The notes under the pieces were generated by a model, which searched no databases, was not told the DNA's origin, and saw nothing but the letters and a program-made list of their open reading frames with translations. 64,000 nt of DNA from Bradyrhizobium tropiciagri (GTDB taxonomy: Bacteria; Pseudomonadota; Alphaproteobacteria; Rhizobiales; Xanthobacteraceae), in contig NZ_JAFCKH010000009.1 of NCBI RefSeq assembly GCF_018130505.1, forward strand, positions 186,001-250,000, in the 5' to 3' direction. Every line of letters begins with the position of its first letter. Position 1 is the stretch's first letter. Below, in pieces: positions 1 to 7,891 of the stretch. The position numbers were made by a program, and so were the translations under genes.

Positions 1-735
1 CTGGTTTGGAATGATCGGCGGCGTGCCGACGAAATGCACAGTCGGCGGAAACTTCCGCGGAAATTCGAAGCCGGGCACCGAAAGCTGCATGTAGGCATCG
101 GCGAGTTCGATGACGGAATGGAAGAGCGGCACGTTGACCGGTCCGACGCGGAATGTCTTCAGCAGCTTGTTCAGGCTGCGCAGGATCGGTTGATCCACGG
201 TCGCATCATGCTGCTCGGCGATAGCGGCATATTGTTCGCGCTGCGCCTCCGTTGTCGCCGGCGGCAGCCCGAGGAAGTTCGGGGCGCCGTCCTCGCGCTC
301 CCAGTGCAGGAGAGACGTGCCGCACAGAACGATCGGAGGGCGTTTTGCGCGTGGTCCGAGCAGCATCGGCAACACACCGAAGAACATGTCGTCCCCGACG
401 ATGATGTCGGCCGGAAATCTCTTGAGCGTCTCGATCAGCCCGAGATGCTGCGGCGGAATGGTATCGACGAAGATGCGCTCGCAGGCGACGCGCAGCCATT
501 CCGGGCCCGGCGGGATGTCCTTCAGTTCGGGGACTACGGCCAAAATGTCGCGCAAGTCGAGATCTGCGCCGGGCGGAAGCGCAAAGAACTTGAGGCCGCT
601 ACCCTCGATGCGGTCGCGGAAGACGGTCCCGGTCAAGAAGCCAACCTCGTGGCCCTCGCTGAGCAGGATGCGCGAGATTGCAAGCAACGGATTGAGATGG
701 CCGGTCGCTGGCGTCGAAGCAAAGAGCAGTTTCAT
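1..735 (-). CDS. Glycosyltransferase, GT1/MGT-like, 3' end cut by window edge
   Basis: The reverse strand reads an open frame of 245 codons from an ATG at 735 to the window edge with no stop, so the C-terminal half is missing. The N-terminus (MKLLFASTPATGHLNPLLAI) is the typical start of GT1/GT-B glycosyltransferases of the MGT/UGT type: a first beta strand, then a GH-x-N-P loop, then helix 1. A later stretch, ADIIVGDDMFFG, fits the acceptor-domain strand that precedes the sugar-nucleotide domain. The start is backed by an AGAGGA element just upstream. Acceptor and donor cannot be told because the donor-binding C-terminal domain lies outside. It diverges from the AraC-type gene to its right, which may control it (inference). 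Confidence 0.8.
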   Translation of the reverse strand, partial: MKLLFASTPATGHLNPLLAISRILLSEGHEVGFLTGTVFRDRIEGSGLKFFALPPGADLDLRDILAVVPELKDIPPGPEWLRVACERIFVDTIPPQHLGLIETLKRFPADIIVGDDMFFGVLPMLLGPRAKRPPIVLCGTSLLHWEREDGAPNFLGLPPATTEAQREQYAAIAEQHDATVDQPILRSLNKLLKTFRVGPVNVPLFHSVIELADAYMQLSVPGFEFPRKFPPTVHFVGTPPIIPNQ

Positions 736-1196
736 GTGACGGTCCTCTGATTGTCGAAGGTCGCGGTCGTCGATGACGATCCAACCGATCAGAGGAATGC
801 CGTGATGCGCGTTACGCCAAGGCTTCTACACCATGATGAAATGGTTACGACGGCAATGTGTGAGGACTGCGGTCAGCGTTTGGCGAGGAGGGGCCGCCAC
901 GGTGTCCGCGCCGAATTGTTGCAGACGTAATCCAACCTTGCCGGGCTGAAACAGATTTGCAATCCCACCCTAATAGCGACGAGGGTCGGCTTGCCGCTAA
1001 ATTACCGAGCGGCCGCGTCAGCCGCGAGCGATGCCCGCGATCGTGCCGGTCTGGCCCCGCGCGCCGCTTTATCGAGGAACAACATGCTGAACGATGTCGA
1101 ATCGATCGCAGCGCTCATTCTCCGCGTTTCGCCCGCCGGATCGAGCCTTCATGCGTCGAAGTCAAATCCTGCGCAACCTGGATACAGAGCCCTGCC
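736..1196. other. Intergenic region between divergent glycosyltransferase and AraC genes
   Basis: A 461-base gap expected to hold both divergent promoters. An open frame continues upstream of the AraC start to 957, but its translation is Arg/Ser/Cys-rich and unlike a protein domain, so I treat it as non-coding. No convincing promoter hexamers, terminator or repeat was identified. Confidence 0.4.
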
Positions 1197-2063
1197 ATGA
1201 CATTGACGGAAGGATTGTCGCTGGCGCAGCGCAATGGCGCGTCGCCGGCGACCTGGCGCGGCGATGCGCCCGGTGAAACCGGTGTCTCGGTTGCATCGGT
1301 CAGGTTTGAAGGCGGCTTGCACTTCAGCGGGACGCCGCAGCAGCACCTTGTATGGTTCAACCTGTCCCCGCCTGACCGGTTCGACTGCCGCTTCGCGGGG
1401 CAGGAGCTGCGGCATAGGCCGCCGACAGGATCCTTGGCGATCTGTCCTGCGGGTACCGAAAGTGCCGCCGATACCGCACACACGGTCGATGCTCTGGTCG
1501 TTGCCGTCGACCCCGGCCGCTTCTCGCTCGCCGCCGCCGAATGTTCGGCTCTCGGCTCGCGGCTGGACGCGTGTCTGGACGGGCGCGATGCGATGATGCT
1601 GGATCTTGCGCGCAAGCTGGCATCCGAGGGTGCAAGTCGCTATGTCAACGGCCCGTTGTTCTGGAGCGAACTTGCGCAGCATTTCATCGACGGATTGCTG
1701 ACGCGTTTCAGTCTGGCTCCTGAAAGTAGCGCGCGAGGCACATTGGGCAAGGACGTGCTCAAGTGCCTCAAGGACTACGTCATTGCGCATCTTGATCAGC
1801 CCATCGAAGTCGAAACGCTCGCAGGTATGGCCGGGCGGAGCCCGTTTCACTTCACGCGGGTGTTCTCACGATCCGTCGGACTGACGCCGCATCGCTATGT
1901 TGTCTATCTGAGGTTGCAGCGCGCAATTGAGCTGGCGCGCGGCGGCCGCTACGGCCTGGCTGAAATCGCGGCGCGGACCGGGTTTGCCGACCAAAGCCAC
2001 CTGGCGCGGTGGATCCGTCGTGTTCACGGCGTTTCAATCCGGCGGCTCCTCGCCGGGGCGTGA
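1197..2063 (+). CDS. AraC-family transcriptional regulator
   Basis: The protein is 288 residues from the ATG at 1197. The last ~100 residues form an AraC/XylS double helix-turn-helix: first HTH around 'IEVETLAGMAGRSPFHFTRVF', a linker 'GLTPHRYVVYLRLQRA', then second HTH 'LAEIAARTGFADQSHLARW', all classical for the family. The N-terminal ~180 residues look like a cupin-like effector domain, without a recognisable ligand. The frame is open back to 957, but the extra 80 residues look non-coding, so the later ATG is preferred; its ribosome site is weak. It diverges from the glycosyltransferase and may regulate it (inference). The effector is unknown. Confidence 0.85.
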   Translation: MTLTEGLSLAQRNGASPATWRGDAPGETGVSVASVRFEGGLHFSGTPQQHLVWFNLSPPDRFDCRFAGQELRHRPPTGSLAICPAGTESAADTAHTVDALVVAVDPGRFSLAAAECSALGSRLDACLDGRDAMMLDLARKLASEGASRYVNGPLFWSELAQHFIDGLLTRFSLAPESSARGTLGKDVLKCLKDYVIAHLDQPIEVETLAGMAGRSPFHFTRVFSRSVGLTPHRYVVYLRLQRAIELARGGRYGLAEIAARTGFADQSHLARWIRRVHGVSIRRLLAGA

Positions 2064-2550
2064 GAACCGACGGCAGGAATCTTCAAGACCAAGCCCGTGC
2101 CGCCTCCTAGATCGACGTCTCCGCGGCGCTGGAATGATCTGGCCGCCGTGACTGTGAGGTAAGAAATGAAGCAGGCAACAGGAAGCAAATTCGACCCGCG
2201 GTGGCACGTCACGATTGAGCGGGCCTGTAGGAGCAGACAGCCGTTTGCTGCGCTTAACAACAGATCGTGAAGATCGCTCTTGATCACGATTCCGAGAGAC
2301 ATCCTGAACAAGAATGAAGGATGACTTACCTAATTGTGTAGGCGGGAATTCCATGATTCTGCATCATCGATACATGTCGACGCGCATCTACCCCAAAGAT
2401 CCGCGCGTGGGGAGCTAATACGCGATTCCGATCGAAGCAAGCCTCGGTGTTGGAAACTGATTCGTCCACGCCGAGGGAGCCAAAGAATTGTGGCTCACGC
2501 TCCGGGCGCAAGTCTACCTTCCGATTGTGGGGATCAGTCACGAGATTGCT
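2064..2550. other. Intergenic region upstream of the VirG-like regulator
   Basis: 487 bases without a supported gene. The downstream response-regulator frame is open from 2488, but the family starts with the receiver domain at 2551. The region contains a TGGCAC sequence near 2205, but the -12 half is wrong for sigma-54. Nothing else definite was seen. Confidence 0.35.
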
Positions 2551-3276
2551 ATGTTGGCAGATGTAGGTCACATCATCGTCGTTGATGACGATGCCACGTT
2601 GCGGCAGATGGTCGTTAGATATCTGGAAGAGCACAATGTGTCGACCAGGGCTGCGTCCAATCGAGCCGAATTGCACCGCCTGCTCGAGGGAGCAGAGCCA
2701 AGCCTGATTATTCTCGATCTTCGTCTCGGTCAGGACGATGGACTCGATCTGTTGCGGGAAATCCGCTCGCACTCGGATGTGCCTGTCATCATAACGACCG
2801 GACATCGGCCGGACGAAATCGATCGTATCGTCGGGCTCGAACTTGGCGCCGACGACTACATCATCAAGCCGTTCAGCCTCAGAGAGCTTCTGGCGCGTGT
2901 CCGCGCCGTTTTGCGGCGTCAGGAGATGGGGCGGTCCGCGCGCGTGCGCGATCCGGAGCGCGGCGGTTATCGCTTCAATGGCTGGAAGCTTGAACGACGC
3001 GGCCGCAAGCTGCTGGACCCGAACGATACGCCGGTTGCGCTGAGCAAAGGCGAGTACGCGCTGCTGCTGGCCTTTCTCGAGGCGCCGCAGCGGCCGTTGA
3101 CGCGCGAGCATCTCCTCCAGGCAACCCGCATCCACGAAGACATATTTGACCGGAGTATCGACGTTCAGGTGCTGCGGCTACGGCGCAAGCTGGAAGTCGA
3201 GCCAAGCGCGCCGCGCGTCATCCAGACCGAGCGCGGCGTTGGTTACGTCTTTGCTGTGCCCGTCGAGCCGTTCTAG
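2551..3276 (+). CDS. VirG-like OmpR-family response regulator
   Basis: A 241-residue two-component regulator. The receiver domain (1-120) has the acidic pair in VVDDD, the phosphoacceptor Asp56 in ILDLRLG, and Lys106 in YIIKPF. The C-terminal winged helix (about 140-235) contains ALSKGEYALLLAFL and DRSIDVQVLRLRRKLE. Phrases such as LDLRLGQDDGLDLLREI, KLERRGRKL and the DRSIDV recognition helix resemble Agrobacterium VirG more than generic OmpR/PhoB. The ATG at 2551 is chosen because it begins the receiver; an in-frame start at 2488 only adds an unrelated 21 residues. The likely partner is the VirA-like kinase at 5226, two genes downstream on the same strand (inference). Confidence 0.9.
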   Translation: MLADVGHIIVVDDDATLRQMVVRYLEEHNVSTRAASNRAELHRLLEGAEPSLIILDLRLGQDDGLDLLREIRSHSDVPVIITTGHRPDEIDRIVGLELGADDYIIKPFSLRELLARVRAVLRRQEMGRSARVRDPERGGYRFNGWKLERRGRKLLDPNDTPVALSKGEYALLLAFLEAPQRPLTREHLLQATRIHEDIFDRSIDVQVLRLRRKLEVEPSAPRVIQTERGVGYVFAVPVEPF

Positions 3277-3375
3277 GGGTGTCGTCCTTGTCCTTTGTAT
3301 GACGTCGACCGGCTGCAATTGTAACCGTATTTCCCGGTGATGTGATGGCGGCGTAACAGCGCGACCTCAGAGTGC

Positions 3376-3398
3376 CTCCTGCAAACATCGTGCAGGAG
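3376..3398 (+). promoter_or_regulatory. Hairpin overlapping the DUF1127 ribosome binding site
   Basis: CTCCTGCA (3376-3383) and TGCAGGAG (3391-3398) form a perfect 8-bp stem with a 7-base loop. The right arm contains the AGGAGA Shine-Dalgarno sequence (3394-3399) of the gene starting at 3406, so folding would hide it. It could be a translational switch. A terminator of the upstream regulator gene is less likely because no T tract follows. Confidence 0.5.
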
Positions 3399-3405
3399 AA
3401 AACAG

Positions 3406-4005
3406 ATGTCGATGCAGAACGCCGCTCCGAACGCGAATCGTGCCGTTCGGCGAGTTCAGAGCGCGATCGGTGAGGGCGCGAGCGCCACCCGATCTCGGGA
3501 TGGCGCAATTCACCGTCTTTACCCGGTTCGCGCGGCGCGGAGCGATCAGCAACCATTGGTGCCGATTGCTGAACGTGACCCGTCACCCGCCAGTCCGTGG
3601 CGAGTGGCGTTGGAATTCGTCATGGAAGGCTTTGCCATGTACGGAGCATCGCTGCATCCGACGGCCGCGATGCCGGTTCAGCTCATCCGAGCTTCCAGCA
3701 AGCCGGATTTCACGGGAGCTCAACGAAGCGCGGGTCATGACCGGCGCGCCTCGCAGCGATTGGGGGATGACGCTTCCGTCGAGCTCGCGCGCGCCGCGCG
3801 CGCGGATGTCGACCGATCTTATCCTTGGAGCTGGCCGGGCGCGCTCGCCGGGACGATCAAGGCGCTCTGGACGCATTGGCGCCGGGAGCGGGAGATCAGG
3901 AGGGCAGTCTCCGCCCTGTCTCAATACGATGATCGGATCCTGAGGGATCTGGGCATCCACGGCCGAGCCGATATCGAGCGGGCCGTGAGGTGCTGCCATG
4001 ATTGA
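3406..4005 (+). CDS. DUF1127 (YjiS-like) domain protein with long N-terminal extension
   Basis: 199 residues. The C-terminal ~45 residues (LWTHWRREREIRRAVSAL, then YDDRILRDLGIHGRADIE) match DUF1127, a small Arg-rich domain common in rhizobia; some short members act in RNA-linked phosphate and C1 metabolism control. Here the domain sits behind a ~150-residue basic, low-complexity N-terminus, much longer than the usual 45-75-residue proteins. The start at 3406 has a strong AGGAGA site, partly enclosed in a hairpin. It lies between the VirG-like regulator and the peroxidase/VirA-like kinase pair on the same strand. The function of the extension is unknown. Confidence 0.75.
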   Translation: MSMQNAAPNANRAVRRVQSAIGEGASATRSRDGAIHRLYPVRAARSDQQPLVPIAERDPSPASPWRVALEFVMEGFAMYGASLHPTAAMPVQLIRASSKPDFTGAQRSAGHDRRASQRLGDDASVELARAARADVDRSYPWSWPGALAGTIKALWTHWRREREIRRAVSALSQYDDRILRDLGIHGRADIERAVRCCHD

Positions 4006-4233
4006 TACCGTGTATCACCTGGTCGCGGCGCTGGGCTTCTGCCAGGCGGCTGGCCGCTCGATCATTGCGCGCAGCCTGAGGGCCGGCAGGACCCGCCTGA
4101 CGCTGCGCGTCGGGCCTGGGTTGGTATCGGCCTCGAGAGCAACGCGACGCCGCCTTCCCGATCAAGAATTCTTGAAAGGGGAGGCCGCTGCGCGCGTCGA
4201 TCATAGATTGCTGAAAGGTCAGGCGCCGCCTAT

Positions 4234-5229
4234 ATGCGGCGCTTGCCCCAGTTTTCTGACACCAGAATTGTTCGCGAATTGACGCGTCAGCGCGGCGTCG
4301 TGGCGCTGTGCGCGTTCGTCTTCACCTGTCTTCAGCCTTCTCCGGCGCCATCGGAATGGTCAACATTGGCGCCGGTCTCGAAAGCCCTCGAAGAACCTAT
4401 CACGCCGATACCCGATCCTCCCACGCTCGATCCCCTGAAGGTCAGACTCGGCGAACGTCTCTTCAGCGATAACCGGCTATCGCACGACAATTCGCGGAGC
4501 TGCACGACGTGCCACGACATCGGTACGAACGGCGCGAGCGCAAGGCGGCGCGAGATGGGAGCCGATGGGACAGAGGTGCCGTTCAACACCCCGACAATCT
4601 TCAATTCGTCGCTCAATTTCCGCTTCGGCTGGGAAGGGAAACTCCGGACGATGGAATCCGACGTGAGGGCGTCGCTCGAAAATCCGCAGATCATGGGTGG
4701 CACTCTCTCCGAGATTACCGCGAAACTGAATCTCGATGCCGGACTGCGAGCCAGCTTCGCCGCTGCTTACGGCCGCCGGCCCGATGCCGACAATATCGTC
4801 GATGCCCTTGTGAGCTTTGGGCGCACCCTGGTTACACCCCGCAGCAAATTCGATCGCTGGCTTGCGGGGGATGCTGCTGCGCTGTCGGCCGAGGAGCTCG
4901 ATGGATATCATCTGTTCAAGTCACTGGGCTGCGTCTCCTGCCATCAAGGCGTCAATGTCGGAGGCAACCTGTTTGAGCGGCATGGCATCTTTTACCCGCT
5001 GGCTTCGCCTGATCCGGTGATCCTGCGTGTGCCAAGCCTGCGTAATGTCGCTACGACGCCCCCCTATTTTCATGATGGAAGCGCGCCCACGCTTGAAGAC
5101 GCGGTTCGCAAGATGGCGCGCGCGCAATTGAACGCGAAATTGACCGATCCGCAGGTGGGGGCGTTGGTCGGCTATCTCAACACCCTCACCGGAGAATACC
5201 GCGGCACGTCCGTCCGGGGAGCGCCATGA
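4234..5229 (+). CDS. Di-haem cytochrome c peroxidase (CcpA/MauG family)
   Basis: 331 residues with two c-type haem sites, CTTCH (Cys90-Cys93-His94) and CVSCH (Cys233-Cys236-His237), in the spacing of bacterial di-haem peroxidases (PF03150). A basic N-terminus followed by a hydrophobic segment (about 21-33) is consistent with Sec export, so it should act in the periplasm. Family members reduce H2O2 or, in MauG-like cases, oxidise a partner protein; the sequence does not separate these. The stop overlaps the ATG of the downstream kinase (ATGA at 5226-5229), so the two are probably translationally coupled. That suggests the peroxidase takes part in, or is sensed by, the VirA-like pathway (inference). 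Confidence 0.9.
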   Translation: MRRLPQFSDTRIVRELTRQRGVVALCAFVFTCLQPSPAPSEWSTLAPVSKALEEPITPIPDPPTLDPLKVRLGERLFSDNRLSHDNSRSCTTCHDIGTNGASARRREMGADGTEVPFNTPTIFNSSLNFRFGWEGKLRTMESDVRASLENPQIMGGTLSEITAKLNLDAGLRASFAAAYGRRPDADNIVDALVSFGRTLVTPRSKFDRWLAGDAAALSAEELDGYHLFKSLGCVSCHQGVNVGGNLFERHGIFYPLASPDPVILRVPSLRNVATTPPYFHDGSAPTLEDAVRKMARAQLNAKLTDPQVGALVGYLNTLTGEYRGTSVRGAP

Positions 5230-7760
5230 AGGTTGCGCCAGTCGCCGTCGGCGTGTCGTTCCTGCTCGCGCTGTTGACGTGGCTCTTGCTGAACGGCCTC
5301 AACCTGAATTCGGACCGCTATGACCGACAGTCTCAGGCGCTGGCCGACTTCACCCGGTTCGAGCGCGGCATGAGCCGTGAAGTGCTGACGGCGCGGGCGG
5401 GCCTGTCGCGGAACTATGACTCGCTGAACCAGATGATGGAAGCCTATGACCGCGCGCTGGTGCGACTGCGCGAAGCGGCGGATTCGGACAAGGAGCAGCT
5501 TGCAGAGGTCGACGTCCTGGTCGTGCGCGCTCGCCGGCAGGAGGATCTGATCGAGAGATTCAAGACCGACAATGCCCTGCTGCAAAATTCCTTTGCCTAT
5601 TTCGGTCTGTTCGGCACCCGCCTTTCCTCGTCGGAAGACAAGCAGCTGGTCGCAGCCTCGTCTGCACTCGCCGCCGCCATGCTGCATCTGACGCTGGATA
5701 CGGCGGATGCTTCGGCGCGCGAGGTGCAGGCGCAGCTCGATAGCTTTTCACGTCTTCAGGCTCCGTCCGACGAAGCCGAATCGATCCGCGCCCTTCTTGC
5801 GCACGGTCAGCTGCTGCACGACGTGCTTCCGGCTGTCGATGCGACGCTGAGGACGCTGATCGCCGAGACGAGCAACCGCGAACAGGATACCCTGCACGAG
5901 CTGATCCGGAAGCGGCAACTCGCAGCACGCGCGGCCGCTCGCAAGAACCGCTTCTTGCAGTACGCCACGTCATTGTTGCTGCTCGGCGGGCTGGTGTATT
6001 TCGGCCTGTTGTTGCGCTCGCGGGCAATAGCGCTCCGCCGTCGCGCGGCATTCGAGCACGTCATCGCCAACATATCGATGCGTTTTATCGATTCGCGCCA
6101 GGAGGAGATTGCCGGCGATGTCGAGAAGGCACTCGAGCAGCTTGCCGGGTGCATCGGGGCGGACAGGGCCTATTTCGCCTGGCGCGGCGGCGCCGCAGTG
6201 AATTCGTATCGTTGGTCACGCGAAGGAGTCGGCTTCGCGGCAGGCTGGCCGGAACGCGGCCTCGAACTGGTCGAGGGGCTCGATGGCGATAGCGCTGATA
6301 TCGTCTACATTCCCAAGGTCAAGCCGTCGCATCCTCGAGACATCATGAGCTTGCTCACGGAAGCCGGTGTTCGTGGCTGGCTGTGCATCATGGCCACCTC
6401 CGGACAGCAACGGACGGCAATTCTCGGCTTCGATTCCGTGCAGATTGGCGGGCTCACGCAGTGGGCCGAATTTGCCCTGTTCCGGATGGCGTTCGACGCC
6501 ATACGCAATGCTGTTGGCCGTGTTCTGCTCGAACACGAGAAGGAGCGGCTTCAGACAAGTCTTCAACAGGCGCGCCGGATGGAAACGGTCGGCACGTTCG
6601 CCAGCGGCATCGCGCACAACTTCAACAACATCGTTGGCGCGATACTCGGCTATGCCGAAATGGCAGAAGCCGGCGTCAAGCCGGGAACGCGAACGGCAAC
6701 CAGCCTGGCGGAAATCCGCCGGGCCGGGGAACGGGCGCGGGAGCTCGTCGGACAGATACTGACCTTTGGCCGGCGCGGCGAGGGCAGGCGCCGGCACGTA
6801 TCGATCAATGCGCTGGTCGCAGAGACTGCGGCTTTATTGACTGCATCGTTGCCGTCACATGTGAAATTTGCGGTAAGCGAAGCCGGGGACGCCGCAACCG
6901 TGTCGGGTGAGCCGGCGCAATTGCAGCAGGTGATCCTCAATCTGTGCAACAACGCCGCACAGGCAATGAAGGAGCCTGGCTCCATCGAATTGCGCGTCGT
7001 CACGCGCGAAATCCTGCAGCCGATGCGAGTTCGGCGGATCGAGCTGGGTCCCGGCCGCTTCACGGTCATTTCGGTATTCGATCCGGGACCGGGCATGGAT
7101 CAAGCGACGTTGGAGCGGATCTTCGAGCCGTTCTTCACGACAAGGGCAGACGGTAATGGTCTTGGCCTCGCAACGGTCCGCGAGATCGTCGAGCAGCACG
7201 GCGGCGCCATCGCAGTGAAGAGCGCGCCCGGCACAGGAACGCGGTTTGACGTGTGGCTGCCGGCCGGTGGGCTGGGCGAGCCAATATCGGTCCAGTCTAC
7301 GCCCGACCTGGCACTGCGGGGTACTGGTGAAACCGTCCTCGTGCTCGAGGCCGACCGTCGGCGGCTGCTGCGCTATGAGGAGATTCTGGCCGCACTTGGT
7401 TACGAGCCGGTCGGCTTCACGGAGCGAGCCGAGGCCGAGACTGCCTGTCGTGCCAGACAGGCGCGGTTCGACGCGGCGTTAGTGTGTCACGTGCATGGAG
7501 CAGCGTCGCTGGAGCTGGCCACCTCGCTCCATCAAGCCGCGCCCGGTGTCCCGATCATTCTCGCAAGCCCTTCGACGCATGATCTCGCCGCGCCGCTGCT
7601 GGCTGCATCCGGCGTAACCGAGCTGGTCCGTCAACCGCTGGTCTCTGCGGAGCTTGCGGTCGCATTGGCGCGATGCCTCGCGCTGTCATCCGATGGCGGG
7701 AGGTCCACGGGGCTGTCGCGGTGGAGCCGCGATGCTGGTAGCACCGTATTGTACAAGTAG
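5226..7760 (+). CDS. VirA-like hybrid sensor histidine kinase with degenerate receiver
   Basis: 844 residues. Two membrane segments (about 5-24 and 247-265) flank a ~220-residue helical periplasmic domain of the DAHL type, with a YDRQSQALADFTRFERGMSR-like start typical of VirA-like kinases. A GAF-like region (275-430) follows, then the H box FASGIAHNFNN (His464), N box LNLCNNAAQAM, and G boxes DPGPGMD and GNGLGLATVREI. The C-terminal ~120 residues look like a receiver, but the phosphoacceptor position reads FDAALVCHVH, with no Asp at the expected place. VirA also carries a regulatory receiver-like domain. The ATG overlaps the peroxidase stop. The VirG-like regulator at 2551 is the likely output. 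The signal is unknown. Confidence 0.9.
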   Translation: MKVAPVAVGVSFLLALLTWLLLNGLNLNSDRYDRQSQALADFTRFERGMSREVLTARAGLSRNYDSLNQMMEAYDRALVRLREAADSDKEQLAEVDVLVVRARRQEDLIERFKTDNALLQNSFAYFGLFGTRLSSSEDKQLVAASSALAAAMLHLTLDTADASAREVQAQLDSFSRLQAPSDEAESIRALLAHGQLLHDVLPAVDATLRTLIAETSNREQDTLHELIRKRQLAARAAARKNRFLQYATSLLLLGGLVYFGLLLRSRAIALRRRAAFEHVIANISMRFIDSRQEEIAGDVEKALEQLAGCIGADRAYFAWRGGAAVNSYRWSREGVGFAAGWPERGLELVEGLDGDSADIVYIPKVKPSHPRDIMSLLTEAGVRGWLCIMATSGQQRTAILGFDSVQIGGLTQWAEFALFRMAFDAIRNAVGRVLLEHEKERLQTSLQQARRMETVGTFASGIAHNFNNIVGAILGYAEMAEAGVKPGTRTATSLAEIRRAGERARELVGQILTFGRRGEGRRRHVSINALVAETAALLTASLPSHVKFAVSEAGDAATVSGEPAQLQQVILNLCNNAAQAMKEPGSIELRVVTREILQPMRVRRIELGPGRFTVISVFDPGPGMDQATLERIFEPFFTTRADGNGLGLATVREIVEQHGGAIAVKSAPGTGTRFDVWLPAGGLGEPISVQSTPDLALRGTGETVLVLEADRRRLLRYEEILAALGYEPVGFTERAEAETACRARQARFDAALVCHVHGAASLELATSLHQAAPGVPIILASPSTHDLAAPLLAASGVTELVRQPLVSAELAVALARCLALSSDGGRSTGLSRWSRDAGSTVLYK

Positions 7761-7891
7761 CGCGACTTGGAAGCGGGACCGAATAGAGGTACGCCCGCGC
7801 TGCGTTGAGCGCGCCGCCGCGCTCCGCGGTTGGCGACATAGCGAGTGGCGTCAGACGGAGCGCATGAAAGCCTTGGTTCAGGGCGAGAGAA

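Noticed and set aside
957-1196. N-terminal extension of the AraC regulator
   Set aside because: 80 residues of Arg/Ser/Cys-rich sequence unlike AraC sensor domains.
2204-2220. Possible sigma-54 promoter (TGGCAC) upstream of the VirG-like gene
   Set aside because: The -12 half reads GATTG instead of TTGC at the required spacing.
2326-3135. 269-codon minus-strand frame opposite the VirG-like regulator
   Set aside because: Shadow of the receiver/winged-helix gene; no domain in the translation.
3998-4282. 94-codon frame overlapping the DUF1127 stop and the peroxidase start
   Set aside because: It overlaps the peroxidase gene by 49 bases, has no ribosome site of note, and its translation resembles nothing. 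The four-base overlap with the DUF1127 stop alone is too little support.
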